This document shows, piece after piece, positions 42,760 through 50,949 of a stretch of DNA of 60,469 nucleotides (positions within the stretch are counted from its first letter, which is position 1; each line of letters opens with the position of its first letter). The position numbers and the translations under genes are program-made. The notes under the pieces were generated by a model. The model did not search any database. It was not told where the DNA came from and saw only the letters and a program-made list of their open reading frames with translations. The stretch covers positions 1 to 60,469 of the forward strand of contig JAEYSE010000049.1 in the NCBI GenBank assembly GCA_023435025.1. Reading direction: 5' to 3'. The stretch comes from Bacillota bacterium (GTDB lineage Bacteria; Bacillota; Clostridia; Christensenellales; CAG-138).

Positions 42760-43179
42760 ATGCAGCGTATACTTGCCCTTGATGTTGGGGACAAACGAAT
42801 TGGGGTTGCGGTAAGCGATCCTTTGGGGTATACTGCCCAAGGGCTGGAAACATACACACGTAAGGAAACCCTAGAACAGGACGTTGCTTACATCCTCGCT
42901 CTTGCCGAGCGTTACCGCCCGGTGCGGCTGCTGTTTGGCATGCCGCGCAACATGGACGGCAGCTATGGCTTCCAGAGTGAGAAGGTACGTGCGTTTGCGG
43001 ACGCGGTGCTTCAAAAATGGGACGGCGAGCACGATTTTTATGATGAACGGCTCACTACCGCCGCTGCCGAACGCGTGCTGCTGGATGCAGATGTCAGCCG
43101 GAAAAAGCGTAGACAAGTGATCGACAAAATGGCGGCTGTCGTCATTTTGCAGGGATACATGGAAACGCGGCACAGATAA
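42760..43179 (+). CDS. ruvX: RuvX/YqgF Holliday-junction-resolvase-like protein
   Basis: 139 aa, RNase H fold. ATG 42760 follows a run of G (42748-42755) with a good AGGGGG-type ribosome site. Acidic active-site residues are in ILALDVGDKRIGVAVSD (N-terminus), FYDERLTT (about 90) and the last helix (RRQVIDKMAAVVILQGY). It is implicated in 16S rRNA 5'-end processing and junction resolution. It follows the reductase gene by 11 bp and is followed by the DUF1292 gene after 18 bp. Confidence 0.93.
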   Translation: MQRILALDVGDKRIGVAVSDPLGYTAQGLETYTRKETLEQDVAYILALAERYRPVRLLFGMPRNMDGSYGFQSEKVRAFADAVLQKWDGEHDFYDERLTTAAAERVLLDADVSRKKRRQVIDKMAAVVILQGYMETRHR

Positions 43180-43197
43180 TATAGGGAGGATTGCGCC

Positions 43198-43500
43198 ATG
43201 GATGAGCGTATCGTTGCCCAAGCTGGGGAAGAACAGGACGAAGTAACGTTGCTTGATGAAAATGGCAAAGAGGTTCGCTTTGACCATTTGATGACGTTTT
43301 TCCATGAAGGCGAAAAGTACATCGCTCTTCTTCCGATCGACGACGTGGAAAACGTAGACGAAGATGAAGTGGTGCTGCTGCATGTCGTCACCAAGAACGG
43401 CGAGGACGTATACGAAACCATAGAAAACGAAGTGCTTCTGGACGAGGTGTTTGACACCTTCATGGAGCTGTTCGAAGAAATGGTGGAGCAGGAGGACTAA
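43198..43500 (+). CDS. DUF1292 family protein
   Basis: 100 aa, highly acidic. DEVTLLDENGKEVRFDHLMTF then GEKYIALLPID and VVLLHVV match DUF1292, a small Firmicute protein of unknown function almost always encoded beside ireB and ruvX. The C-terminal helix (EVFDTFMELFEEMVEQED) is very acidic. Its GGAGGAC end supplies the ribosome site of the next gene, which begins directly after the stop codon. Confidence 0.9.
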   Translation: MDERIVAQAGEEQDEVTLLDENGKEVRFDHLMTFFHEGEKYIALLPIDDVENVDEDEVVLLHVVTKNGEDVYETIENEVLLDEVFDTFMELFEEMVEQED

Positions 43501-44808
43501 TTGCAGCGTGTCACCGCAGTAGAAGCGGGCTCCATCGCCGCTTCCCTGAATATAAAAACGGGGGATATCCTTGTGTCCATCAACGGCGAGCCTGTGCTCG
43601 ATGTGGTGGACTATACGTATCTTTGCGCGGAGGAACGGCTGGAGCTGCTTTTTGAACGCGAAGACGGCGGCAGGTACCAGTTGGAGCTGAACAAGGACGC
43701 GTATGCGCCGCTGGGGCTCACGTTTGAAAGCGGGCTCATGAGCACCGTCCGGGCCTGCAAAAACCGCTGCATGTTCTGCTTTATCGATCAAATGCCCAAA
43801 GGCGGGCGAAAGACGCTACAATTTAAAGATGATGACTGGCGTATGTCCTTTATTATGGGCAATTACATTACGCTCACTAACGTGGACGAAGCGGAATTTG
43901 AACGCATACTCAAACGCAAGGTCAGCCCGCTTTTTGTTTCCGTACACGCGACGGACCCAGACGTTCGAATCAGGATGATGCGCAACCCCACTGCAGGCAA
44001 AATTCTGCCGCGCCTTAGGCGTTTGGCCGAAGCCGGGCTGAAATTTCACTGCCAGATCGTGTGCTGCCCCACGGTAAACGATGCGGAAGTGCTACGCCAA
44101 ACGTTAAACGATCTTTCCAGTCTTTACCCATATGCGCAGTCTGTTGCGGTGGTACCGGTGGGCCTCACGAAATTTCGGGAAGGCTTGGCTGAACTTCGCG
44201 TTTTTACGCGGGAAGAAGCAAGGAATACGCTTGGAGAAATTCGCGCCTTCGCGGCCGGGTGTCTGGAGCGCATGGGGACCGCGTTTGTGTTCGCCTCGGA
44301 TGAGTTTTACCTCGCCGCAGGAGAAGATCTTCCGCCCTATGGTGAGTACGAGGACTTTCCACAGATAGAAAACGGAGTGGGCCTATTGCGGCTGTTTGAA
44401 TGGGAGTTTCTGGAGGCGCTGGGGGAGAAAAAGCCGCTTGAAAAAGGCTTTGTATTCGAGGCCGCGGGCGGCATTCTGGCGCATCCGTTTATGAAAACGC
44501 TCCATGAAACGTTAATTCCCTATGGAATAGAAAGCACGCTTTACGCCATACGGAATGATTTCTTCGGCCCCACAATCACGGTGGGCGGGCTTATTACCGG
44601 GCAGGATTTAATCAAACAATTAAAAGGCAGGCTTTCCACTGGACTGCTTTTGATTCCACATAACATGCTGCGTGAACAGGAAGACGTGTTCTTAGACGGC
44701 ATTACGGTTGAGGAGCTTTCAAAAGCACTCAACGTGCGGGTGGTTGCAGTACGTGGCGGAGGCGACGCCTGGGTGGAGACGATTTTCTCTCTGGCGAATG
44801 AGGCCTAG
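43501..44808 (+). CDS. DUF512 radical SAM protein with PDZ-like N-terminus
   Basis: 435 aa. TTG start follows the preceding stop codon directly, with GGAGG 5 bp before. PDZ-like domain (about 1-75; VEAGSIAASLNIKTGDILVSING), radical-SAM motif at Cys 86, 90 and 93 (CKNRCMFCFIDQMPKG), then DWRMSFIMGNYITLTN, and a C-terminal DUF512 domain with TVGGLITGQDLI (about 360). The substrate is unknown. In Clostridia it lies just before der, as here. Confidence 0.9.
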   Translation: MQRVTAVEAGSIAASLNIKTGDILVSINGEPVLDVVDYTYLCAEERLELLFEREDGGRYQLELNKDAYAPLGLTFESGLMSTVRACKNRCMFCFIDQMPKGGRKTLQFKDDDWRMSFIMGNYITLTNVDEAEFERILKRKVSPLFVSVHATDPDVRIRMMRNPTAGKILPRLRRLAEAGLKFHCQIVCCPTVNDAEVLRQTLNDLSSLYPYAQSVAVVPVGLTKFREGLAELRVFTREEARNTLGEIRAFAAGCLERMGTAFVFASDEFYLAAGEDLPPYGEYEDFPQIENGVGLLRLFEWEFLEALGEKKPLEKGFVFEAAGGILAHPFMKTLHETLIPYGIESTLYAIRNDFFGPTITVGGLITGQDLIKQLKGRLSTGLLLIPHNMLREQEDVFLDGITVEELSKALNVRVVAVRGGGDAWVETIFSLANEA

Positions 44809-44866
44809 AGATGCATAGACAATATGGCACGCCATATAAAGGCGCGCCACTTTAACGGAGGAAGAA

Positions 44867-46198
44867 ATGGGCAAGCCGCTTGTTGCAATCGTTGGCAGGC
44901 CAAATGTGGGAAAATCCACTTTGTTCAATAAGCTGATCGGAAGGCGAATCTCCATTGTGGAGGATACGCCGGGCGTGACCAGAGACCGAATTTACGGGGA
45001 AGCGACCTGGTTGACGCATGCTTTCACGCTGATTGATACCGGTGGTATTGAGCCCGCGCGCGAGGATGTTATCAGCCTGCAGATGCGCCGGCAGGCGGAG
45101 CTAGCAATCGACATGGCAGACGTTATACTCTTCATGGTCGATGGACGCGAAGGCATGACCGCTGCGGACGAGGAAGTGGCGGATATTTTAAGAAAGTGCA
45201 ACAAACCCGTTGTACTTGCAGTCAACAAGGTTGACGCCCAGAAGTTTGAAGAAAACGCATATGATTTTTATGCGCTGGGTCTTGGTACGCCTATTACGAT
45301 ATCCTCATCCCAAGGCCTGGGCTTAGGCGATCTCTTAGACGAAATCGCAGGGCACTTCCCGCCTTATGAACCCGACGAAGAAGAAGAAACAATCAACATC
45401 GCCGTAGTCGGCAAACCCAACGTGGGCAAGTCCAGCCTGGTAAACGCCATATTGGGGGATGAACGCGTCATCGTCAGTGACATTCCCGGCACCACGAGGG
45501 ATGCGATTGACACGCCCTTTATCCGCAACGGAAAGAACTATGTCCTGGTGGATACCGCGGGTATCCGCCGCAAGAGGGCCATAGAGGATGAAAGTATCGA
45601 ACGCTATAGCGTCATACGCAGTCTGGGGGCAATCCGCCGCGCGGACGTGGTGCTTATTGTGGTGGACGCGGAGCAGGGCCTTTCCGAACAGGATGTACGC
45701 ATCGCGGGGTACGTGCATGAGGAAGGCAGGGCGAGCGTGCTCGTCGTAAACAAGTGGGACCTCATTGAAAAGGACACCCACACCATGAACAAGTTTAAAA
45801 AGGATCTTTTGACCGATCTTGCCTTTATGAGCTATGTCCCTATGCTCTTTATCAGCGCGAAAACCGGCCAGCGCGTGGAAAAGGTGCTAAGCTTAGCTGA
45901 CGATGTATTTCAGCAGACCTGTACCCGCATCTCCACCGGCACGCTCAATGATGTCATCAGCGAGGCCGTCACAGTCACCGAGCCGCCCAGCGACAAAGGC
46001 CGCAGGCTCAAGCTTTACTACGCGACCCAGGTTTCCATAAAGCCGCCCACCTTCATCATCAAGGTGAACGATCCGGAACTGATGCATTTTTCCTATGCCA
46101 GGTATCTTGAGAACTATTTGCGGAAATCCTTTGGCTTAACGGGAACGCCTATACGCCTGTATCCGCGTTCGCGCAGCAGCGAAGGGAGCAACGAATGA
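44867..46198 (+). CDS. der: ribosome-assembly GTPase Der (EngA)
   Basis: 443 aa with two GTPase domains and a KH-like C-terminus. Domain 1: GRPNVGKSTLFN, DTPGVTRDRIYG, DTGG, NKVD. Domain 2 (from about 175): GKPNVGKSSLVN, DIPGTTRDAIDT, DTAG, NKWD. KH-like domain about 350-435. Needed for 50S subunit maturation. GGAGG is 8 bp before the ATG. Its stop overlaps the plsY start by 4 bp. Confidence 0.98.
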   Translation: MGKPLVAIVGRPNVGKSTLFNKLIGRRISIVEDTPGVTRDRIYGEATWLTHAFTLIDTGGIEPAREDVISLQMRRQAELAIDMADVILFMVDGREGMTAADEEVADILRKCNKPVVLAVNKVDAQKFEENAYDFYALGLGTPITISSSQGLGLGDLLDEIAGHFPPYEPDEEEETINIAVVGKPNVGKSSLVNAILGDERVIVSDIPGTTRDAIDTPFIRNGKNYVLVDTAGIRRKRAIEDESIERYSVIRSLGAIRRADVVLIVVDAEQGLSEQDVRIAGYVHEEGRASVLVVNKWDLIEKDTHTMNKFKKDLLTDLAFMSYVPMLFISAKTGQRVEKVLSLADDVFQQTCTRISTGTLNDVISEAVTVTEPPSDKGRRLKLYYATQVSIKPPTFIIKVNDPELMHFSYARYLENYLRKSFGLTGTPIRLYPRSRSSEGSNE

Positions 46199-46833
46199 GC
46201 ATGGGACTGTACATACTTGCGGCGGTTGTGGGGTATCTTCTTGGCAACCTGCAAAGCGCCGTTATCATCAGCCGGTTAAAATACAAGGACGATGTCCGCA
46301 ACCATGGCAGCGGCAATGCGGGCAGCACAAACATGCTGCGTGTGTTCGGGTTAAAATCGGGTGCAGTAACGTTTGCGGGAGACCTTTTGAAAGGCATACT
46401 TGCTATTCTTGCGGGCAGATGGATTGCCGGGGAAACCGGTGCGTACATTGCCTCCTTTTTTGTGGCGTTGGGTCACTGCTTCCCGGTGTTTTTACAGTTT
46501 CGCGGCGGTAAGGGCGTTGCATCCACTTTGGGCATCGCATGGATGCTCAACCCGCTGTTTGGCGCAATTATGACGGCGTGGGCTCTATTGATGATTGCTC
46601 TGACCCGCACCATATCCGTCGCCTCGCTTACCGGCATTACGCTTTATTTCCTGCTTACTCTGGTGTTCGCGTGGAGCAATACGATATTGATCGTCAGCAT
46701 CGGCCTGCTGTGGTTGTTGATTGTGCTGCGCCATACCGATAACATCAAACGGCTGTTAAAAGGCGAGGAGAGCAAGCTATTTGAGAAAAAGCGGGAAAAG
46801 AAAGAGAAAAGCGAAACGAACCAGATTCTTTAG
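46195..46833 (+). CDS. plsY: glycerol-3-phosphate acyltransferase PlsY
   Basis: 212 aa membrane protein with about five helices. It acylates glycerol-3-phosphate from acyl phosphate, the first step of phospholipid synthesis. Motifs: HGSGNAGSTNMLRVFG (about 38-53), the phosphate loop GHCFPVFLQFRGGKGVAS (about 97-114), and a lysine-rich cytoplasmic C-terminus. The usual next gene, gpsA, is not here; a bidirectional terminator ends the unit. Confidence 0.96.
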   Translation: MSMGLYILAAVVGYLLGNLQSAVIISRLKYKDDVRNHGSGNAGSTNMLRVFGLKSGAVTFAGDLLKGILAILAGRWIAGETGAYIASFFVALGHCFPVFLQFRGGKGVASTLGIAWMLNPLFGAIMTAWALLMIALTRTISVASLTGITLYFLLTLVFAWSNTILIVSIGLLWLLIVLRHTDNIKRLLKGEESKLFEKKREKKEKSETNQIL

Positions 46834-46841
46834 GAATATAA

Positions 46842-46871
46842 AAAAGCGTCTCGGATTCCGAGGCGCTTTTT
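46842..46871. terminator. bidirectional terminator between plsY and the LysR gene
   Basis: AAAAGCGTCTCGG (46842-46854), loop ATT, CCGAGGCGCTTTT (46858-46870). T runs are present on both strands, so it can end both converging transcripts. Confidence 0.9.
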
Positions 46872-46899
46872 GCTGCGCAAAACTCATTGGACGGCAATG

Positions 46900-47793
46900 T
46901 TAATCCTGTTCGGCTTCCATGACGATCTGTATAAACCGGAGCGACGCTGCGGAAAGCGGCACGCCATCGAGCGAAATCAGGCCGATTGCACGGGGAGGCA
47001 TGGGCGGATCGAGTTCTATTTCAAACAGTTCGCCGGTCTCCAACGATTCTGCTGCGAACTCTCTTGTCAGGCAGGTAACGCCAAGGCCGATGCGTGCAAA
47101 CTGCACCAGCAGGCTGTGAGCGCCAAGCTCGATTTCCGGATGCAGCGTAACACCCTGCTGCGCCGCAAACGCATCAAGATACTTGCGGGAGTTTGAGGCC
47201 TGCTCCAACAGCACCAGTGGTTCGCGCGCAAGTACATCCAGCGGGACCTTTTGCCCTTTGAAGTGTTCAAACCGTTCAGCAGCCACAAATACATCGTGGA
47301 CCTTCAGGCACTCGCGCACACAAAGGGCGCTGTCTTCCACCGGAAGATTGACAAGTGCGATATCGACTTTCCCGATTTTTAACAGTTCCACCGTTTCCGG
47401 GGTGGTACGGTTGGTCACCTGCAGCTGAATTTCCGGATATTCCGCGTGGAAGCGTTTGAGGTAGGGAAGCAGGAAGTATTGGCACAGCGTATCGCTAGCG
47501 CCTATCATCAAGCCACCGGATTGCAGCGTGCGCATGCGGTTGAGTTTATCCTCTGCTGCGGAAACAAGGCTGACGGCCTTATCCGCATAGCTATAAAGCA
47601 TGCGCCCTTCGCTGGTAAGCGTAATGCCGCGGCTGGTGCGCGTAAACAGCGAACAGTCCAGGCTGTCCTCGAGGCGGCGCATTGCCTGGCTGACTGCAGG
47701 CTGGCTGATATATAGTTCCCGCGCCGCGTGTGAAAGGCTGCCGCAGCGTGCAACGGTACAGAATACGCGATAAAGCTCAAGATCGGCAGACAT
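46900..47793 (-). CDS. LysR-family transcriptional regulator
   Basis: 297 aa, standard LTTR length. N-terminal winged helix-turn-helix: LYRVFCTVARCGSLSHAARELYISQPAVSQAMRRLE, then the LysR substrate-binding domain (about 90-295; GGLMIGASDTLCQYFLLPYL). It most resembles CysB/CysL/YwfK-like regulators, but the ligand cannot be named. AAGAGG precedes the ATG on the minus strand. It diverges from the alpha/beta hydrolase gene across 231 bp with overlapping promoters, suggesting that it controls that gene and itself. Confidence 0.92.
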   Translation of the reverse strand: MSADLELYRVFCTVARCGSLSHAARELYISQPAVSQAMRRLEDSLDCSLFTRTSRGITLTSEGRMLYSYADKAVSLVSAAEDKLNRMRTLQSGGLMIGASDTLCQYFLLPYLKRFHAEYPEIQLQVTNRTTPETVELLKIGKVDIALVNLPVEDSALCVRECLKVHDVFVAAERFEHFKGQKVPLDVLAREPLVLLEQASNSRKYLDAFAAQQGVTLHPEIELGAHSLLVQFARIGLGVTCLTREFAAESLETGELFEIELDPPMPPRAIGLISLDGVPLSAASLRFIQIVMEAEQD

Positions 47794-47823
47794 ATAAAAA
47801 CCTCTTATTCACCTTAGATTTTA

Positions 47824-47872
47824 TTGCAAAAAGGCTTATATGCATTATAATGTATGCTTTAGATATATGCAA
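47824..47872. promoter_or_regulatory. overlapping divergent promoters sharing one -10 core
   Basis: Plus strand: TTGCAA (47824-47829), 16 bp, TATAAT (47846-47851). Minus strand: TTGCAT (complement of 47867-47872), 17 bp, TATAAT (complement of 47844-47849). Both -10 boxes come from the palindrome ATTATAAT, inside ATGCATTATAATGTATGC, a possible LysR-type T-N11-A site. RNA polymerase could occupy only one direction at a time. A second candidate -10 for the hydrolase, TATACT with TG one base upstream, is at 47968-47973. Confidence 0.6.
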
Positions 47873-48024
47873 CAATCTCTTTGCACAGCTTATCTGTACC
47901 CATAATACGGCCGGAGGCGGGAGGAAATTCATCCCAATCTCCTGGTGCGAAAGCGCGCCGCGCATGATATACTTTTATAAAAACCGGATACATTCTGATA
48001 TAAGAAGGCGGGAGGTATTCTGAC

Positions 48025-48939
48025 ATGCAGGTACAGGAATTCAGGTACGCTTCGGCAACAGATCTTGGAGAATGTTTCTCCATGCTTTGGCTCCCAGATG
48101 CTAAGCCCCGCGCCATTGTACAGATTGCGCACGGCATGGCGGAACATATCGGAAGGTACGCACCCTTTGCGGAATATTTATCTTCCAACGGGTTTGCGGT
48201 AATCGCGAACGATCATGCCGGTCACGGAAAAAGTGCGGATCTTTCCATAAAGGGATATTTCGGGGAGCAAAACGGCTGGGCTTCAGTGGTAGCGGATATG
48301 AAGGCGCTACACAACCATGCGTCGGCGCTGTGGCCGGAGATCCCGTATATCCTCTTTGGCCACAGTATGGGTTCGTTTCTGGCGCGCAGCTATGTCGCCA
48401 GCTACTCAGAGGATATTTCCGCTCTGATTTTATCCGGCACGGCGGGAAAGAACCCGGCGGCTGGCCTTGGAAGCATGGTTGCAAAATATGAGAAAAAGCG
48501 CAATGGGACTAAAAAACCAAGCAAGTTGCTGGATAATCTGAGCTTTGGCTCATACAATAAGCCTTTCCTTCCTTCTCGCACCGCATTTGACTGGCTCAGC
48601 CGGGATAATGATCAGGTGGACCGTTACGTAGAAGACCCGTTGTGCGGGTTTGTGTTTACGGCGGAAGGTTTTTCTGAACTGCTTTGTGGCATTCGGGAGA
48701 TCAGCTCCGTTTCCTGGGCGAAGAAAGTCCCCAACGTGCCAATCTATCTTTTTTCCGGGGACAGCGACCCTGTGGGAAACAACGGCAAAGGTGTAAAACA
48801 GGTCGCAAAGTGGCTCAGGGATACCGGACATACGGTGACAGTAAAGCTCTATCCGGAGGGCAGGCATGAAATGCTCAATGAAATCAACCGTACCGAAGTT
48901 TATCAGGATGTTTTACGCTTTTTATCCGGCGTGGTATAA
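48025..48939 (+). CDS. alpha/beta hydrolase, monoglyceride lipase/lysophospholipase-like
   Basis: 304 aa. Catalytic triad: Ser in FGHSMGSFLARSY (about 114), Asp in FSGDSDPVG (about 248) and His in YPEGRHEMLNE (about 279). The HGMAEHIGRYAPFAEYL segment near residue 35 is the oxyanion-hole region of the serine aminopeptidase S33/monoglyceride-lipase type. No signal peptide, so cytoplasmic; probable acylglycerol or ester substrate. GGGAGG precedes the ATG. It is divergent from the LysR gene. Confidence 0.9.
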   Translation: MQVQEFRYASATDLGECFSMLWLPDAKPRAIVQIAHGMAEHIGRYAPFAEYLSSNGFAVIANDHAGHGKSADLSIKGYFGEQNGWASVVADMKALHNHASALWPEIPYILFGHSMGSFLARSYVASYSEDISALILSGTAGKNPAAGLGSMVAKYEKKRNGTKKPSKLLDNLSFGSYNKPFLPSRTAFDWLSRDNDQVDRYVEDPLCGFVFTAEGFSELLCGIREISSVSWAKKVPNVPIYLFSGDSDPVGNNGKGVKQVAKWLRDTGHTVTVKLYPEGRHEMLNEINRTEVYQDVLRFLSGVV

Positions 48940-48990
48940 TCAGATGTGTTTTTGTGCGGCGATCGCGTTGAGATGAAGGAGGATTACGCA

Positions 48991-49713
48991 ATGGGTATTA
49001 TGATCTACCGAGATAAGGACGCTGCTAGCGCGGCCGCTGCCACGTTGATCGCGGCGCAGATGATAGAAAAGCCAAACTGTGTCCTTGGGCTTTGCGCCAC
49101 GGATATGGCGTCGCTTGTATACCGCAAGCTTGCTTCGATGACTGCTTCCGGCATATTGGACTGGAGTGAGGTCACAGTGTTCCAGACCAGCGAGTTCATG
49201 GCCAAGCGCGCAGGAAATGTGGGCATACTCAGCGCTTATCTTGCCGGTTCCCTGTACGAGCAGGTCAACATGCAGCTTTCCCGTACGCACGCGCCCAATC
49301 ACAACGCACAGGATCTGCAGGCAGCGTGCTCCAGCTTTGAAGCGGATATCATCGCTTCCGGAGGCTTGGATACGGTTCTTCTTTATCTTGGACAGAACGG
49401 GCATCTTGCCTTCAACGGTCCCGCACGTGAGTTTTCCGCATTTACCCACGTTGAGCTTCTTCCTCCCAATACAATAGAAGAATGCAAGGGCATATCGGGC
49501 ACGGAGGGCATGGTGGCGCAATCCATCACAATGGGCATCAGCACGATCATGTCCGCAAAACGCATCATATTGCTTGCGCTTGGGGCGCAGGTTGGGGGCA
49601 TTGCGCAGCGCATCCTGTCTTCCGCTGTAACGCCAGCCGTTCCTGCAAGCATTTTGCAGCTGCATCCGAATGTTACGTTTGTGCTGGATGAGGAAGCCGC
49701 GGTCAATCTATAA
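48991..49713 (+). CDS. NagB-like (glucosamine-6-phosphate isomerase family) protein lacking catalytic residues
   Basis: 240 aa. AAGGAGG is 7 bp before ATG 48991. The whole NagB fold can be followed: VLGLCATDMAS (phosphate loop), VTVFQTSEFM, GILSAYLAGSLY, LLYLGQNGHLAFNGPA, SITMGISTIMSAKRIILLALG, ILQLHPNVTFVLDE. Catalytic positions of E. coli NagB are changed: Asp72 is Ser67, Asp141 is Asn136 and Glu148 is Gly143; only His143 (His138) remains. The phosphate loop GGTP is ATDMA. It is probably not a deaminase; a sugar-phosphate sensor or a different activity is possible. The next gene encodes another protein missing its active-site residues. Confidence 0.8.
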   Translation: MGIMIYRDKDAASAAAATLIAAQMIEKPNCVLGLCATDMASLVYRKLASMTASGILDWSEVTVFQTSEFMAKRAGNVGILSAYLAGSLYEQVNMQLSRTHAPNHNAQDLQAACSSFEADIIASGGLDTVLLYLGQNGHLAFNGPAREFSAFTHVELLPPNTIEECKGISGTEGMVAQSITMGISTIMSAKRIILLALGAQVGGIAQRILSSAVTPAVPASILQLHPNVTFVLDEEAAVNL

Positions 49714-49739
49714 AATATAAATTCAATAAGGTGGTCATC

Positions 49740-50261
49740 ATGGGGTCGTGGGAAAAATCATTGGATATCCTGATGTCGGGCAACGAACGTTTCGTCAATA
49801 ACGAATGCAACATCTGCCGCAATTTTGACGAGCAGCGCCGTCTGCTTGTGGAAGAAGGGCAGCACCCGGTCGCGATTATCGTTTCCCCCTCGGACTCCTA
49901 CATGCCGCCGGAGCTGATATTCGATACCGGTATCGGTGCGTTGTATGCGCTGCGTATGCCGGAGCTTGAAATCGACCGGGCTGCTCTGGACGCAATTGAG
50001 TTTGCTGCGGAAAAACTTCAGGTTCCGCTTTGCATGATATTGACCCATGAGACCCGCAACGGAGACCCGGAAGAGGAAGAAGGCTTTTGGGAGCGCTTTC
50101 GCAAGGACGACGATGAGGAAGAGTATAAGACCATCAAAGCCTGCGTACAGCGCGTGCGCAATAGCGGAGCGCTTCAGGAATCTTTAAACGCCGGGGAATT
50201 TTTTGTGGCGGGCGCGAAATACGACTTGGAAAGCGGCCGCGTCACAGTTTTTGATTTCTAG
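49740..50261 (+). CDS. beta-carbonic-anhydrase-like protein without zinc ligands
   Basis: 173 aa. AAGGTGG lies 6 bp before ATG 49740. The beta-carbonic anhydrase framework is recognisable: LMSGNERFVNN, HPVAIIVSPSDSYMPPELIFDTGIGALYALRMPE, then DAIEFAAEKLQVPLCMILTHETRNG. In the active family the first motif is C-S-D-S-R and the second H-x-x-C; here Cys is Pro50, the Arg is Tyr54 and the second Cys is Arg106, leaving only Asp52 and His103. Zinc binding and CO2 hydration are therefore unlikely. A very acidic insertion (EEEEGFWERFRKDDDEEE, about 109-127) is unusual. Function unknown. Confidence 0.75.
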   Translation: MGSWEKSLDILMSGNERFVNNECNICRNFDEQRRLLVEEGQHPVAIIVSPSDSYMPPELIFDTGIGALYALRMPELEIDRAALDAIEFAAEKLQVPLCMILTHETRNGDPEEEEGFWERFRKDDDEEEYKTIKACVQRVRNSGALQESLNAGEFFVAGAKYDLESGRVTVFDF

Positions 50262-50312
50262 TTAATCGCAACCCTGAAACCATTCCGCACGTCTTAATAC
50301 TGAGAGGGAACC

Positions 50313-50909
50313 ATGTTGCTCCATTGGCAAACATTAAAGGCACAGGTTGCGGCTTGTGAGGGCTGCGCACTTTGCAGCACGCGCACGCATACCGTATTTG
50401 GCGAGGGTAATCAGAATGCCGAAATTCTATTCGTGGGGGAAGGACCCGGGCGCGAAGAAGACGCGCAGGGACGTCCGTTTGTTGGCCCTGCGGGGCATTT
50501 GTTGGATAAAATGCTCTCTGCAATCGAGCTGGACCGGACAAAAGTTTATATTGCCAATATCGTAAAATGCCGCCCACCTCAGAACCGGGTACCGCTTGAT
50601 GAGGAAGCGCTTGCCTGCCTGCCTTATCTGCGCGCGCAAACGGGGCTTATCAAGCCAAAAATCATCGTTTGTCTGGGCGCTACGGCGGCAAAGTATATCT
50701 ATGACCACGATGTTCGCATAACGAAGGAACGGGGCATCTGGAAAGAAAAAAAGGGCGTATTTATTATACCTACTTACCATCCCGCTGCACTATTAAGAGA
50801 CCCGGAAAAGAAAAAACAAGCCTGGGAAGATTTAAAATCCATCCGTGCCCGTTATCTGGCCCTTTTGGCAGAGGAGCGCGCTGTACAAGACTCCGAACAA
50901 ATGATATAA
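50313..50909 (+). CDS. type-4 uracil-DNA glycosylase (Fe-S)
   Basis: 198 aa. Family-4 UDG: cluster cysteines start at CEGCALC (Cys 15, 18 and 21 region) with two later ones (CRPP and the C near residue 110), motif A GEGPGREEDAQGRPFVGPAG, and motif B IIPTYHPAALLRD. It removes uracil from DNA. ATG 50313 follows GAGAGGG. Stop codon TAA lies inside the -10 box of the yebC promoter. Confidence 0.95.
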   Translation: MLLHWQTLKAQVAACEGCALCSTRTHTVFGEGNQNAEILFVGEGPGREEDAQGRPFVGPAGHLLDKMLSAIELDRTKVYIANIVKCRPPQNRVPLDEEALACLPYLRAQTGLIKPKIIVCLGATAAKYIYDHDVRITKERGIWKEKKGVFIIPTYHPAALLRDPEKKKQAWEDLKSIRARYLALLAEERAVQDSEQMI

Positions 50910-50910
50910 T
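50882..50910 (+). promoter_or_regulatory. promoter of yebC, inside the end of the UDG gene
   Basis: TGTACA (50882-50887), 17 bp, TATAAT (50905-50910) with TG one base upstream. Confidence 0.7.
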
Positions 50911-50949
50911 GCACAACAGTAAAAGAAAAGGAAACATGGAGGTATTCTT

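Noticed and set aside
42871..43791. Minus-strand open frame of 306 codons opposite ruvX, DUF1292 and DUF512 genes
   Set aside because: Spans three well-supported plus-strand genes; shadow.
44825..44849. Imperfect hairpin before der
   Set aside because: Contains an A-C mismatch in a short stem and no T run; not strong enough to call.
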